A DNA stretch of 64,000 nucleotides from Candidatus Pelagibacter communis (GCF_001180165.1 NZ_CVSQ01000051.1:1-64000), one strand, 5' to 3'. Numbered from the stretch's first letter, positions 7,838-17,444 are shown. The notes: a model not told the origin generated them from the sequence alone. Numbers and translations: made by a program.

Positions 7838-8584
7838 ATGAGTTTAGAAAATAGTACATTAGTAAAATTAAATAACGCTGGTTTTAAACAAAATGATAAA
7901 TGGCTAGTGGAGGGTGTTTCATTAACTGTTGAAAAAGGTAAAATCGTCACTCTTATTGGTCCTAATGGTTCTGGAAAAAGCACTACAGCTAAAATTGCAT
8001 TAGGAATTTACAAAAACATAGAAGGAACTGTAGAAAAATATACTAATAAAGTTGGATACGTTCCTCAAAAAATCTCAATTGATTGGACACTACCATTAAG
8101 AGTATATGATTTTATGCTTTTAACAGAAGACATAAAAGATGAAGCAATTGATGAAGCTCTTACGCTTACAGGTGTTATGCATCTTAAAAATAAAAATCTA
8201 GGGAATTTATCAGGAGGTGAATTTCAGAGAGTTTTAATAGCTAGAGCTATTTCAAAAAAACCTGAATTATTAGTCTTAGATGAACCTGTTCAAGGCGTAG
8301 ATTACACAGGAGAGATTGCATTATATGAACTTATTAAAAAAATTTCAGATACTTTAAATTGTGGAATATTATTAATTTCTCACGATCTACATACAGTCAT
8401 GACTGCAACAGATCATGTTGTTTGTTTAAATGGACATGTATGTTGTTCTGGAACACCAATGGATGTAGCAAGAAATAACGAGTATAAAACGTTATTTGGG
8501 GAACAAGCTTCTCAAATTTTAACAGTTTATGAACATAAGCATGACCACGTTCATTCTGATGAAGGTCAAATAAAAAAAAATTAA
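7838..8584 (+). CDS. znuC: Zinc ABC transporter ATP-binding protein ZnuC
   Basis: The ATPase of the zinc importer (248 residues). It has Walker A (GPNGSGKST, about residues 41-49), the ABC signature (LSGGEFQR), Walker B (LLVLDEP) and a switch histidine in LLISHDLH. The C-terminus ends in a short His-rich tail (EHKHDHVHSDE) like other ZnuC proteins. The gene follows the Zur-type operators, with znuB starting one base after its stop codon. No clear Shine-Dalgarno is visible before the ATG. Confidence 0.95.
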   Translation: MSLENSTLVKLNNAGFKQNDKWLVEGVSLTVEKGKIVTLIGPNGSGKSTTAKIALGIYKNIEGTVEKYTNKVGYVPQKISIDWTLPLRVYDFMLLTEDIKDEAIDEALTLTGVMHLKNKNLGNLSGGEFQRVLIARAISKKPELLVLDEPVQGVDYTGEIALYELIKKISDTLNCGILLISHDLHTVMTATDHVVCLNGHVCCSGTPMDVARNNEYKTLFGEQASQILTVYEHKHDHVHSDEGQIKKN

Positions 8585-8585
8585 T

Positions 8586-9389
8586 ATGTTAGATGATTTT
8601 TTTGTTAGAGCGTTAATTGCTGGTATTGGTGTTGCTTTAGTAACAGGACCACTTGGATGTTTTGTTGTTTGGAGAAGATTATCTTATTTTGGTGATACTT
8701 TATCACATTCGGCTTTATTAGGCGTCACGATGGCTTATTCTTTTGAACTTAATATTGCGCTATCTGTGTTTATAATTTCATCCGTAATCGCACTGATATT
8801 AATTCAGCTACAAAAAAAAACTAATTTGCCAGGGGACGCTTTGCTTGGTTTATTGGCTCATTCTTCATTAGCAGTTGGATTAGTGGTTATTGGTTTTTTA
8901 ACTTTTATTCGTTTTGATATTATGGGTCTTTTATTTGGAGATATCTTAGCTGTAACAACAAATGACATATTTATTATATGGACTGGTGGAGCAGTAATTT
9001 TAATAGTTCTTAAATTGATTTGGAAACCATTGTTTGCATCTACAGTTAATTACGAATTAGCTGAAGCCGAAGGGTTGAATCCTGATAGAGCAAAAGCAAT
9101 ATTTACTATTCTCATGGCTGCTGTAATAGCCATATCAATTAAAATGGTTGGATTGTTATTGATTACTGGAATGTTAATTATACCAGCTGCAATGGCTAGA
9201 AATATAGCAGACAGTCCTCAAAAGATGGTTTTATTTTCTGTTATTGGTGGTCTTTTATCTGTTTTATTAGGGCTATTTTCTTCATTAGAATTTAACACTT
9301 CATCTGGTCCTTCAATAATCATGGCTGCTTTAGTATTATTTATACTGTCTTTACTTAATATTAAACAATCGATTAAATTGAAAAACTGA
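8586..9389 (+). CDS. znuB: Zinc ABC transporter permease ZnuB
   Basis: The membrane channel of the zinc importer, 267 residues with about eight transmembrane segments. The ABC-3 family hallmarks are present: an N-terminal GPLGCFVVWRRLSYFGD(T)L(S)HS region and the EAEGLNPDRAK cytoplasmic loop (about residues 160-170) that docks ZnuC. It lies directly after znuC and before zur in one operon. Confidence 0.95.
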   Translation: MLDDFFVRALIAGIGVALVTGPLGCFVVWRRLSYFGDTLSHSALLGVTMAYSFELNIALSVFIISSVIALILIQLQKKTNLPGDALLGLLAHSSLAVGLVVIGFLTFIRFDIMGLLFGDILAVTTNDIFIIWTGGAVILIVLKLIWKPLFASTVNYELAEAEGLNPDRAKAIFTILMAAVIAISIKMVGLLLITGMLIIPAAMARNIADSPQKMVLFSVIGGLLSVLLGLFSSLEFNTSSGPSIIMAALVLFILSLLNIKQSIKLKN

Positions 9390-9413
9390 TAACTAATTGA
9401 TAAGAATTTAAAG

Positions 9414-9812
9414 ATGCAAAAAATACATAACCTTTCCAAAAATCAAAAAATCATTTTTGATCTTATTGATAAATCTGGTGGGCCTATGAAAGCTTATTCA
9501 ATTTTATTTAATGTTCAAAAAAGAGGAATTAAAGCTCCATTACAAGTGTACCGAGCGTTAGATAAGCTAGTTGAAATTGGAAAAATTCATAAGATCGAAA
9601 GTAGAAATGCTTTTATTGCTTGTCAAAATTCTAGCTGCCAGGTTTCAAAAGCAACAGCATTTTCAATTTGTGAAAGTTGTGAGAACGTATCTGAAATAAG
9701 TAATTCAAAACTTTCTAAATATTTATCTAATTTTTCAGACAATTCAGGAATGAAATATAGCAAATATAATCTAGAATTTTTTGGTTTATGTAAAAAATGT
9801 AAATCAAAATAA
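9414..9812 (+). CDS. zur: Zinc uptake regulator Zur (Fur family)
   Basis: A Fur-family repressor of 132 residues. The N-terminal winged helix (about 1-70) includes the recognition region APLQVYRALDKL. Two CxxC pairs, CESC (about 91-94) and CKKC near the C-terminus, fit the structural zinc site of Zur proteins. It is placed at the end of znuCB, with Zur-type palindromes at the head of the locus, so it probably represses its own operon when zinc is plentiful. Its stop overlaps the next start by one base (TAATG). Confidence 0.92.
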   Translation: MQKIHNLSKNQKIIFDLIDKSGGPMKAYSILFNVQKRGIKAPLQVYRALDKLVEIGKIHKIESRNAFIACQNSSCQVSKATAFSICESCENVSEISNSKLSKYLSNFSDNSGMKYSKYNLEFFGLCKKCKSK

Positions 9813-10810
9813 TGAGCACTGTATCCTTAACTTTAGATGAAATATTTGAACTAGCTAAAAAAACTCTTTTAGCTAACGGTTGTGATGATGAAACAGCATC
9901 AATTTTATCTGACTTAATCAGAAACGCTGAAAGAGATGGTTCTTTATCACACGGTTTATTTAGATTGCCAGCTTATGTAACAGGTCTTAAAGGTGGAAAG
10001 ATAAATGGAAAAGGAAAACCAGAAGTAAAAAAAATATCTCCATCAGTAATTAAAGTTGAAGGAAATAATTGTTTAGCGCCTGTTGTGTTAAATAAAGGAT
10101 TGCCTGAATTAGCAAAAGCTGCAAAAGAAAATGGTGTAGCTGTGTTAGCAATAAATAATTCACATCATATGGCTGCTATGTGGCCTGAAACAGAAAAGTT
10201 AGCAGAAGAAGGTTTGGTAGCATTTGCTTGTACATCTTATAAGCCTGCTGTTGCACCTGCTGGTGCTATAAAACCATTATTTGGAACAAATCCAATTTCA
10301 TTTGCTTGGCCAAGACCTGGAAAAACTCCAGTTGTTTATGATATGGCAACTGCTTCAATGGCAATGGGAGAAGTTCAAGTTGCTAAAAGAGAAGGGCACA
10401 AAGTTCCACTTGGAACAGGATTAACTAAAGATGGAAAAGAAACAACTGATCCAGGGGAAATTGCCGATGGTGGAGTTTTATTACCCTTTGGTGGTTACAA
10501 AGGGTCTGCAATTGCAATGATGGTAGAATTAATGGCAGGCGCATTAGTTGGGGATAATTTTAGTTTTGAAACAGCAGCTAAAGATAATAATGATGGTGGT
10601 CCTCCAAGTGGCGGTGAATTCATACTAGCTATTAATCCAGATAAAACTTCAGGCACTAATTGGCAAAAACATGCTGAGGAATTTTTTGAAAAAATGAAAT
10701 CAATGGGTGAAGTAAGATTACCTGGAGAAAGACGTCACAAGAATAGAATGGACACTGGTCCAAGAAACATTAATGAAGAATTAGTAAATAAAATTAAATC
10801 ATTAAGCTAA
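9812..10810 (+). CDS. Ldh_2-family NAD(P)H oxidoreductase (malate/lactate dehydrogenase-like; possibly delta1-piperideine-2-carboxylate reductase)
   Basis: A 332-residue member of the type-2 malate/L-lactate dehydrogenase superfamily, which also holds DpkA imino-acid reductases and ureidoglycolate dehydrogenase. Supporting motifs are an early R-xAERDGSLSHG segment, NNSHHMAAMWP with the paired histidines (about residues 117-125), GTNPISFAWP and FGGYKGSAIAMMVELMAG. The last is typical of the DpkA/proline-analogue branch. Translational coupling to zur (TAATG) suggests co-transcription with the zinc locus, but no zinc role is known for the family. Substrate is uncertain. Confidence 0.78.
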   Translation: MSTVSLTLDEIFELAKKTLLANGCDDETASILSDLIRNAERDGSLSHGLFRLPAYVTGLKGGKINGKGKPEVKKISPSVIKVEGNNCLAPVVLNKGLPELAKAAKENGVAVLAINNSHHMAAMWPETEKLAEEGLVAFACTSYKPAVAPAGAIKPLFGTNPISFAWPRPGKTPVVYDMATASMAMGEVQVAKREGHKVPLGTGLTKDGKETTDPGEIADGGVLLPFGGYKGSAIAMMVELMAGALVGDNFSFETAAKDNNDGGPPSGGEFILAINPDKTSGTNWQKHAEEFFEKMKSMGEVRLPGERRHKNRMDTGPRNINEELVNKIKSLS

Positions 10811-11578
10811 ATTAATCTCAATTGGTGTGTGATCAGAAGGTTTTTCTCTTCCACGTGGATCTTTATTAATATTAATATCTTTAATTTGATCAATTATGGA
10901 ATTTGAAACTAAAAAATGATCTATCCTCATGCCATTATTTTTTTGCCATGCACCTCTCATATAATCCCAAAATGTATATCCTTCTTTATTTTCATAAAAA
11001 TGTCTGTAGACATCATTAAAACCAAGATTAATCATTTCTCTAAATTTTTTTCTTATTTCAAGTCTGTATAAAGCATCGTCTTCGAAACTTTTAACATTAT
11101 AAACATCTTCTGCTGAAGGGATAATATTGAAATCACCAGCTAAAATAATATTTGAATTTTTTTTAGATAAAGTTTTTAATTGCTTTATTAATTGATCAAG
11201 CCAATTTTTTTTATAATCATATTTTTCAGTATCTACAGGATTACCATTAGGGGTGTAAATATTTATTAATTGTATATTTTTTTTCTTATGTTCAAATTCA
11301 GCTGAAATTATTCTTGATTGTTTTAATTTATCTTTAATTAAATCAGTTTTAATATTTTTTAATTTATTTTTTGAAATAATTGCTACACCATTGTAACTTT
11401 TTTGACCAAATACATGACTTTCATAGTCCATTGATGAAAAATCATCATATGGAAAATTAACATCTTCAGTTTTGATTTCCTGCATCATTAAAATATCAGG
11501 TTTATATTTTAATAAATAGCTTTTGATATTTTCAATTCTTGCTCTTACCGAGTTTACATTCCAAGATGAAATGAGCAT
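10802..11578 (-). CDS. xthA: Exodeoxyribonuclease III (AP endonuclease)
   Basis: Cleaves DNA at abasic sites and removes 3'-blocking groups in base-excision repair. The 258-residue protein has the ExoIII/EEP motifs: SWNVNSVRAR at the start, the metal ligand in MQEIKTED, GDFNI, MRIDHFLVS, and the C-terminal SDHTPI. I chose the ATG at 11578 because it overlaps the upstream stop (TAATG) and gives the normal N-terminus; a frame extended to 11608 adds ten unrelated residues. The 3' end overlaps the convergent gene by nine bases. Confidence 0.93.
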   Translation of the reverse strand: MLISSWNVNSVRARIENIKSYLLKYKPDILMMQEIKTEDVNFPYDDFSSMDYESHVFGQKSYNGVAIISKNKLKNIKTDLIKDKLKQSRIISAEFEHKKKNIQLINIYTPNGNPVDTEKYDYKKNWLDQLIKQLKTLSKKNSNIILAGDFNIIPSAEDVYNVKSFEDDALYRLEIRKKFREMINLGFNDVYRHFYENKEGYTFWDYMRGAWQKNNGMRIDHFLVSNSIIDQIKDININKDPRGREKPSDHTPIEINLA

Positions 11579-11895
11579 TAAAGTGAGAAAGACACTCCAC
11601 AACCACATGAAGATTTGGTTTGTGGATTAGAAATTTTGAATTGTTCACCTATAAGTTCAGACACATAATCAACCTCAGATCCTTTAAGCAAATCAGCTGA
11701 AGTTTTATCAATTAAAATATTTTCATAATTTAAATCATCATCTTGTTTTGATTTATCAAATGTAAATTCATATTGAAAACCAGAACATCCTCCACCTTTG
11801 ATAGCGATTCTGAAGAATGAACCTTTGTCTTTTTTTGATAACAAATTATCTATTTGTTTTAACGCTTTATCCGTAAATTTAATTTCTTTAATCAT
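11578..11895 (-). CDS. erpA: A-type iron-sulfur carrier (ErpA/IscA family)
   Basis: Delivers Fe-S clusters to apoproteins. The 105-residue HesB/IscA-type protein has the three conserved cysteines: one in KGGGCSGF (about 37) and two in the C-terminal CGCG. The gene is translationally coupled to xthA and divergent from dgt, the gene order seen in many alphaproteobacteria, where this gene is called erpA. Distinction from IscA/SufA rests on that context. Confidence 0.88.
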   Translation of the reverse strand: MIKEIKFTDKALKQIDNLLSKKDKGSFFRIAIKGGGCSGFQYEFTFDKSKQDDDLNYENILIDKTSADLLKGSEVDYVSELIGEQFKISNPQTKSSCGCGVSFSL

Positions 11896-11945
11896 GTTTG
11901 AACACTGATATTACTAATATAATACTTAATTATTTAAATTAAAGG

Positions 11946-13064
11946 ATGAAAAAAGACACTTTGTTAGGAGTATTTAAAAGTAAAGGCAGACTTAATAAAG
12001 AAGCTAATTCAAAATACAGATCTCCTTTTCAACGCGACAGAGATCGTATAATTCACAGCGCATCATTTAGAAGATTAAAGCATAAAACCCAAGTATTTGT
12101 TAACACAGAAGGGGATCATTTTAGAACCAGGATTACTCATTCAATTGAAGTTGCTCAAATAGCAAGATCAATTGCAAAATATCTAAAATTAAATGAAGAT
12201 TTAGCTGAAACCTTAAGTCTTGCTCATGATTTAGGTCATACTCCATTTGGCCATGCAGGAGAGGATGCTTTAGATGAATGTATGCAAAATTATGGAGGTT
12301 TTGATCACAATCTTCAGACACTAAGAATAGTAATGTTTTTAGAGAATAAATATTTTAAATTTGCTGGATTAAATTTAACTCTTGAAACTTTAGAAGGACT
12401 TTTAAAACATAATGGACCAGTAGATGATCTAAGTATGATCAATAAACTAATTGGTTTAAAAGTTTTCAAAAATAAAATTAACTTTAATACCTATCCATCA
12501 TTAGAAGCTCAAATATCAGCTATATCAGATGATATTGCCTATAATAATCATGACATTCAGGATGGAATTAAAGCAAACCTATTTAAACTTGAGGAACTAG
12601 TTGAATTAGAATTTTTTAAAGAAATTTATCAAAAATATAAAAACAAAATTAATAAAAAAAATTATAAAATTGCCATTTATCAAATCATCAGAGATTCAAT
12701 AGATAATATGATTAGAGATTTACTAAGTAATACAGAAAAAAATATTAAAAAATTTAAAATTAAGTCATTAAAAGATGTATCAAAATCAAATCAATTAATA
12801 GTTTCTTTTTCAGATAAAATAGAAAATTCAGAGCAAGAAATCCGATCATTTTTAAGGCATAGAATGTATGACAATAAATCGGTGCTTAATAAGAATCAAA
12901 GAGGTAAAATGATAATTAAGAAATTATTTAAAATAATTAAATCAAATCCTAGAAAATTTCTTACTAAAGAGCAATTGACTAAAGACAAATATAGAGCTAT
13001 TTCAGATTTTATATCTGGTATGACAGATAGATACGCAATTAACCTTTATAACGATAATAAATGA
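11946..13064 (+). CDS. dgt: Deoxyguanosinetriphosphate triphosphohydrolase-like protein (dGTPase type 2)
   Basis: An HD-domain hydrolase that removes triphosphate from dNTPs. The 372 residues include the typical start (YRSPFQRDRDRIIHSASFRRLKHKTQVF), the first metal histidine in RTRITHSIEVAQIAR and the HD motif LAHDLGHTPFGH (about 91-102), with a later aspartate in AISDDIAYNNHD. It overlaps argS by four bases (ATGA), so the two are co-translated. The long block dgt-argS-nagZ-scpAB-tat is conserved in alphaproteobacteria. Confidence 0.93.
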   Translation: MKKDTLLGVFKSKGRLNKEANSKYRSPFQRDRDRIIHSASFRRLKHKTQVFVNTEGDHFRTRITHSIEVAQIARSIAKYLKLNEDLAETLSLAHDLGHTPFGHAGEDALDECMQNYGGFDHNLQTLRIVMFLENKYFKFAGLNLTLETLEGLLKHNGPVDDLSMINKLIGLKVFKNKINFNTYPSLEAQISAISDDIAYNNHDIQDGIKANLFKLEELVELEFFKEIYQKYKNKINKKNYKIAIYQIIRDSIDNMIRDLLSNTEKNIKKFKIKSLKDVSKSNQLIVSFSDKIENSEQEIRSFLRHRMYDNKSVLNKNQRGKMIIKKLFKIIKSNPRKFLTKEQLTKDKYRAISDFISGMTDRYAINLYNDNK

Positions 13065-14794
13065 ATATTTTTGAATTATATTTAGATAAAATTAAATATA
13101 TTATTGTTGAACTTAGTAAAAAAAATCAACTTATCGTTCCAGAAAGTTTCAATGGTATTAATGCTGAAATACCGCCTCCAAAATTTGATTGTGATATTTC
13201 AACTAATGTTGCAATGGTTTTATCGAAACTAAACAAAACTTCTCCAATACAATTAGCAGAAAAACTTGCACCTGAAATAAAAAATAGTGATGATCAAATT
13301 GAAAATATATCCGTTGCTAAACCTGGTTTTATAAATATTAAATTTAAGCCATCTTTTTGGTCAAACTTTATTAAAGAAATAATTGATAACGCTGAAAAAT
13401 TTGGAATTAATGAAAAAGAGAAAAAAAATAATTATTTAGTTGAATTTGTATCTGCTAATCCTACAGGACCTTTACATGTTGGTCATTGTAGAGGAGCTAT
13501 TTTAGGTGATGTCATTTCTAATGTGTTAATATTTAATAAACACATGGTTACAAAAGAGTATTATGTAAATGATTATGGTAACCAGATTATAAATTTTACA
13601 AAATCTGTATACTTTAGAATTAGGGAAGTAAAATTTAACGAAACATTTCCTCAAGATAATCCTGATTTATATCCAGGAGATTACCTTATTGATTTTGCAA
13701 AAAATATAGTTTCGGATAATTCAGATCTAAATTTTGATGATTATGATGAAATAAGCGATAAGTTAACAGCTTTATCTATAGAACAGGCGCTACTTTTAAT
13801 TAAAAAGAATCTTAAGAGTTTAGGAATTAATCACGATAATTTTGTTAGTGAAAAAATTATTGTTTCAAATAACGAAGTAGAGAGTGTAATAAAATTTTTA
13901 GAAAAGAATAAATTTGTATACAAAGGAAAAATTAAAGCTCCAGCTGGTGAAGATGATAAAAACTGGGTAGAAAGAGAACAGTTACTTTTTAAATCTACTG
14001 ATTTTGGTGACGATAAAGATAGAGCATTACAAAAGTCAGATGGAACATGGACTTATTTTGCAAGTGATGTTGCGTATCATAAAAATAAAGTAGATCGTAA
14101 ATTTGATTATTTAATAAATATTCTTGGTGCTGATCATGCTGGTTACATCAAAAGAATATCATCTTCAGTTGAAGCTTTGTCAGGCAAAAAAGATAAATTG
14201 ATTTGTAAAATTAGTCAGCTTGTAAAATTAATTAAAGACAACAAACCATTTAAGATGTCTAAACGAAAGGGAGACTACATCACTGTTGATGATTTAATCC
14301 AAGAGGTTGGAAAAGACGCAACTAGATTTATCATGCTTAATAGAAGTAGTGACGTGGAATTAGATTTTGATTTTGATGCTGTAAAAGAAAAATCTAAAGA
14401 TAATCCATTATATTACGTTCAATATTGTTATGCTAGAATTTCATCTGTCTTTAGACATATTGATCAAGATTTAAATTCAAAAATTGAATTAGATGATTTT
14501 AGTTTTGAATACTCAAATGATGAGATCAAAATTTTAAAAAAGATTTCAGAATGGCCCAAATGTATTGATGCAGCTAGTTCAAAATTAGAACCACATAGAA
14601 TACCTGTTTATTTATATGATCTTGCCTCAGAATTTCATTCCTATTGGAATCTTGGTAAACAAAACCCAGAAAAAAGATTTATTAATGATCAAAAAACTGT
14701 TTCACCAGATAAATTAATTTTTTTAAAAGCAATATCTAACGTCGTAAAATCTGGAATGGATATAGTTGGTGTAGATACGCCAGATAAAATGTAA
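13061..14794 (+). CDS. argS: Arginyl-tRNA synthetase
   Basis: A class I synthetase charging tRNA-Arg, 577 residues. The N-terminal additional domain is followed by the HIGH-type motif ANPTGPLHVGHCRGA (about 131-145), and a KMSKS-type motif is kept as FKMSKRKGDY. The C-terminal helical anticodon domain is complete. It overlaps dgt (ATGA) and the following small gene by one base (TAATG). Confidence 0.97.
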   Translation: MNIFELYLDKIKYIIVELSKKNQLIVPESFNGINAEIPPPKFDCDISTNVAMVLSKLNKTSPIQLAEKLAPEIKNSDDQIENISVAKPGFINIKFKPSFWSNFIKEIIDNAEKFGINEKEKKNNYLVEFVSANPTGPLHVGHCRGAILGDVISNVLIFNKHMVTKEYYVNDYGNQIINFTKSVYFRIREVKFNETFPQDNPDLYPGDYLIDFAKNIVSDNSDLNFDDYDEISDKLTALSIEQALLLIKKNLKSLGINHDNFVSEKIIVSNNEVESVIKFLEKNKFVYKGKIKAPAGEDDKNWVEREQLLFKSTDFGDDKDRALQKSDGTWTYFASDVAYHKNKVDRKFDYLINILGADHAGYIKRISSSVEALSGKKDKLICKISQLVKLIKDNKPFKMSKRKGDYITVDDLIQEVGKDATRFIMLNRSSDVELDFDFDAVKEKSKDNPLYYVQYCYARISSVFRHIDQDLNSKIELDDFSFEYSNDEIKILKKISEWPKCIDAASSKLEPHRIPVYLYDLASEFHSYWNLGKQNPEKRFINDQKTVSPDKLIFLKAISNVVKSGMDIVGVDTPDKM

Positions 14795-15054
14795 TGCTAA
14801 AAGAAATTAAGTATTTAATCTTTATTGTTGTAATTGCTTTATTTATTTTTTTAACTGGTAGATATTATTTTTCAGATGAAAATAAAAAGAAATCATACAG
14901 ATCTTATAAAAATAACGATGAAAAAATTAAATTATACTCAAAAAATTTACCTGTTTTGGAAAACGATACACAAAATGTAATAGAATACGTTAAGCAAACA
15001 AACAAAAAAAAGAAAAAAAAGTTTAATTTTTGGAAACTTTTAGAGAATGATTAA
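14794..15054 (+). CDS. Small single-pass membrane protein between argS and nagZ
   Basis: An unrecognised 86-residue protein. One N-terminal transmembrane helix (about residues 7-24) is followed by a lysine-rich hydrophilic tail. In many alphaproteobacteria this slot between argS and nagZ encodes a SPOR-domain membrane protein; here the anchor is kept but the tail is far too short for a SPOR domain. It is coupled at both ends (TAATG with argS, 8-base overlap with nagZ), which argues that it is real. Function unknown. Confidence 0.65.
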   Translation: MLKEIKYLIFIVVIALFIFLTGRYYFSDENKKKSYRSYKNNDEKIKLYSKNLPVLENDTQNVIEYVKQTNKKKKKKFNFWKLLEND

Positions 15055-15997
15055 GAATAGAAGAGCTTTTATTGTTGGTTTAAAATCATCAAAATTATCA
15101 AACAAAGAGATTACTTTTTTAAAGAAATATAAACCATGGGGTATTATTTTATTTTCAAGAAACATAAGTTCAATTGAACAAACCAAAAAATTAACTGATA
15201 AAATAAAAAAGATATTTAAAGACAAAAAATACCCAATATTAATTGATCAAGAAGGAGGACGAGTAAATCGATTAGGTAAAATTATTTCATTTGATAATTT
15301 GACTTCTGAATATTTTGGCAATTTATTCACAAAAGATAAGAAAAAATTTAATATTATTTATAAATTATTTATTGATAAAACTTCGTATTTACTTAAATCA
15401 ATTGGTGTTAATATAAACACAGTTCCTGTTTTAGACCTTCGTGTTAAGGGAGCTAGCAACATTATTGGTGATAGGTCTTTTTCAAAAAATAAAAAAAATA
15501 TCTCTAAAATCGGAGATATTTGTATTAATTATTTTCATGAAAATTCGATCGGAACTGTGATGAAACACATACCAGGGCATGGATTAGCTAAAGTAGATAG
15601 TCATAAATTTACACCTGTAGTTAAAAAAAACTTAAATTATTTGAGTAAAAATGATTTTTTTCCATTTAAGAAAAAACAAAGCTATTTTGCAATGACAGCA
15701 CATGTAATATATCGAAGGATTGATAAGTTAAATACAGCTACACACTCTAAAAAAATTATAAATTTAATTAGAAGTAAAATTGGTTTTAAAAATATTTTAA
15801 TTTCAGATGATTTATCAATGAAAAGTTTAAAAGATGATTTAAAAACTAATACTATTAAAACATTTAGCGCAGGTTGTAATATTGCTCTTCATTGTAATGG
15901 CAAATTGTCTGAAATGCAGGTAGTTGGTGATAATTCACCAAAGGTCAGTAATTTTATAATAAAAAAAACATCGCTATTTTATAAAATTTTAAGTTAA
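15047..15997 (+). CDS. nagZ: Beta-N-acetylhexosaminidase (glycoside hydrolase family 3)
   Basis: NagZ removes N-acetylglucosamine from muropeptides during peptidoglycan recycling in the cytoplasm. The 316-residue GH3 domain shows DQEGGRVNRL, the substrate-binding and acid-base loop KHIPGHGLAKVDSH (about 178-191) and the nucleophile motif ISDDLSM (about 258-264). Length is near normal (about 330). It is part of the argS-to-serS operon. Confidence 0.93.
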   Translation: MIKNRRAFIVGLKSSKLSNKEITFLKKYKPWGIILFSRNISSIEQTKKLTDKIKKIFKDKKYPILIDQEGGRVNRLGKIISFDNLTSEYFGNLFTKDKKKFNIIYKLFIDKTSYLLKSIGVNINTVPVLDLRVKGASNIIGDRSFSKNKKNISKIGDICINYFHENSIGTVMKHIPGHGLAKVDSHKFTPVVKKNLNYLSKNDFFPFKKKQSYFAMTAHVIYRRIDKLNTATHSKKIINLIRSKIGFKNILISDDLSMKSLKDDLKTNTIKTFSAGCNIALHCNGKLSEMQVVGDNSPKVSNFIIKKTSLFYKILS

Positions 15998-16006
15998 TAT
16001 CTGAGC

Positions 16007-16750
16007 ATGACTATTTCCGATTCTGCATTATTTAATGTTGATATTAATAATTATAATGGCCCTCTAGATGTCCTTTTAGATTTGGCCAAAGCTCAGAAGG
16101 TAGATCTTGAAGATATATCAATAACTAAGTTAGCGGATCAATTTCACGATTATATTACAAAAGAAAAAGATTTAAATTTAGAAATTGCGTCAGAATATTT
16201 ATTAATGGCAACTTGGTTAGCTTATTTAAAATCTAAATTATTACTTCCAGGAACACCAGAAGAAGAATTTAAAGTTCAAGAAGTTGCTGAAAAATTAAAA
16301 TTACAACTTAAAAAACTAGAATTGATAAGATTGCTTTCGGAACAAATGTTAAAAAGAAAAAGATTAGGAAGAGAAATACGATCAAGAGGAATGAAGGGAA
16401 ATATAAGATCTATTTATAGCACAGAATATAATTTAAGTTTATTTGAGCTTCTTAAGTCATATTCAACAATAATTATGACAAAGGACTTTCAAAAAATGAA
16501 TATTCCTAAATTACCTGTATTTACTACAGAAGATGGAATTAAAACAATAAGAGAATTTTTTGGTAAATTAATTGATTGGAAGAAATTAGATGATTTAATT
16601 CCTCAAAATTTTAAAAGTAATTCAAAATATAAACGTACCGGTAAAGCAGGTATATTTGCTGGATCGTTAGAATTAGTTAAAGAGGGAAATTTAACTATGA
16701 AACAAGATAAATTATTTGATGATATTTATGTGAAGGAAAATAATGATTAA
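16007..16750 (+). CDS. scpA: Segregation and condensation protein A
   Basis: The kleisin subunit that bridges SMC heads and, with ScpB, forms bacterial condensin. The 247 residues begin with the conserved NYNGPLDVLLDLAKAQKVDL-type segment and contain the EYLLMATWLAYLKSKLLLP helix (about 60-80). The 3' end overlaps scpB by eight bases, the usual co-translated pair. Confidence 0.94.
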   Translation: MTISDSALFNVDINNYNGPLDVLLDLAKAQKVDLEDISITKLADQFHDYITKEKDLNLEIASEYLLMATWLAYLKSKLLLPGTPEEEFKVQEVAEKLKLQLKKLELIRLLSEQMLKRKRLGREIRSRGMKGNIRSIYSTEYNLSLFELLKSYSTIIMTKDFQKMNIPKLPVFTTEDGIKTIREFFGKLIDWKKLDDLIPQNFKSNSKYKRTGKAGIFAGSLELVKEGNLTMKQDKLFDDIYVKENND

Positions 16751-17444
16751 AAAAGAAAAGATTAATAAAGATAATATTGTAAAATTTCCATCTAAGTTAA
16801 CCGATTTAGAAAAAGAAATTGAAGCAGTTATTTTTGCTGCTGCAGAACCATTAGATATTGATACAATTGAAAGCAAAATTACTAAAAAGGGTAGTGTTGC
16901 AAAATCATTAGAGAAGTTACAACAAGAATACTCTCAACGTGGTATCAATTTAGTTTGTATTAAAGATAAGTGGTCGTTTAGAACTTCACCTAACTTGTCT
17001 AATATCATGTCACAAGAGAAGACAGTAGAAAAGAAACTTTCTAGAGCTGCAGTGGAGACTTTAGCCATAATCGTTTATCACCAACCTGTTACTAGAGCTG
17101 AGATTGAGGAGATAAGAGGTGTTGCATTTGGAACGAATACTCTTGAAATATTGATGGAACTCAACTGGGTTAAACCAGGAGGTCGTAAAGATGTACCAGG
17201 CAGACCAATTCAGTATATTACAACTGATGAATTTTTAAGTCATTTCAATCTTCAAAAATTATCTGATTTACCCACAATTGATGAATTAGGTGCTGCTGGA
17301 TTAATTGATAGTTCTAGTGTTGATAATGCAATTTTTGGAACTGGAAAATTCTACAAAGAAAAACAAGAAGAAAAAAAAGAGGATATTTATTCTAATATTG
17401 ACGAGATGTTAAACAGCACTCTTGATACAGAAGAGAAAGATTAA
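16743..17444 (+). CDS. scpB: Segregation and condensation protein B
   Basis: Winged-helix partner of ScpA in the condensin complex. The 233 residues contain EKEIEAVIFAAAEPL near residue 20, the central ETLAIIVYHQPVTRAEIEEIRGV signature (about 102-124) and GRPIQYITTDEFLSHF. A poorly conserved acidic C-terminal tail follows residue 195. It overlaps scpA. Confidence 0.94.
   Translation: MIKKEKINKDNIVKFPSKLTDLEKEIEAVIFAAAEPLDIDTIESKITKKGSVAKSLEKLQQEYSQRGINLVCIKDKWSFRTSPNLSNIMSQEKTVEKKLSRAAVETLAIIVYHQPVTRAEIEEIRGVAFGTNTLEILMELNWVKPGGRKDVPGRPIQYITTDEFLSHFNLQKLSDLPTIDELGAAGLIDSSSVDNAIFGTGKFYKEKQEEKKEDIYSNIDEMLNSTLDTEEKD

Noticed and set aside
11579-11608. Longer N-terminus for xthA
   Set aside because: The extra ten residues do not match ExoIII and would overlap erpA by 31 bases, while the ATG at 11578 overlaps its stop in the common TAATG form.
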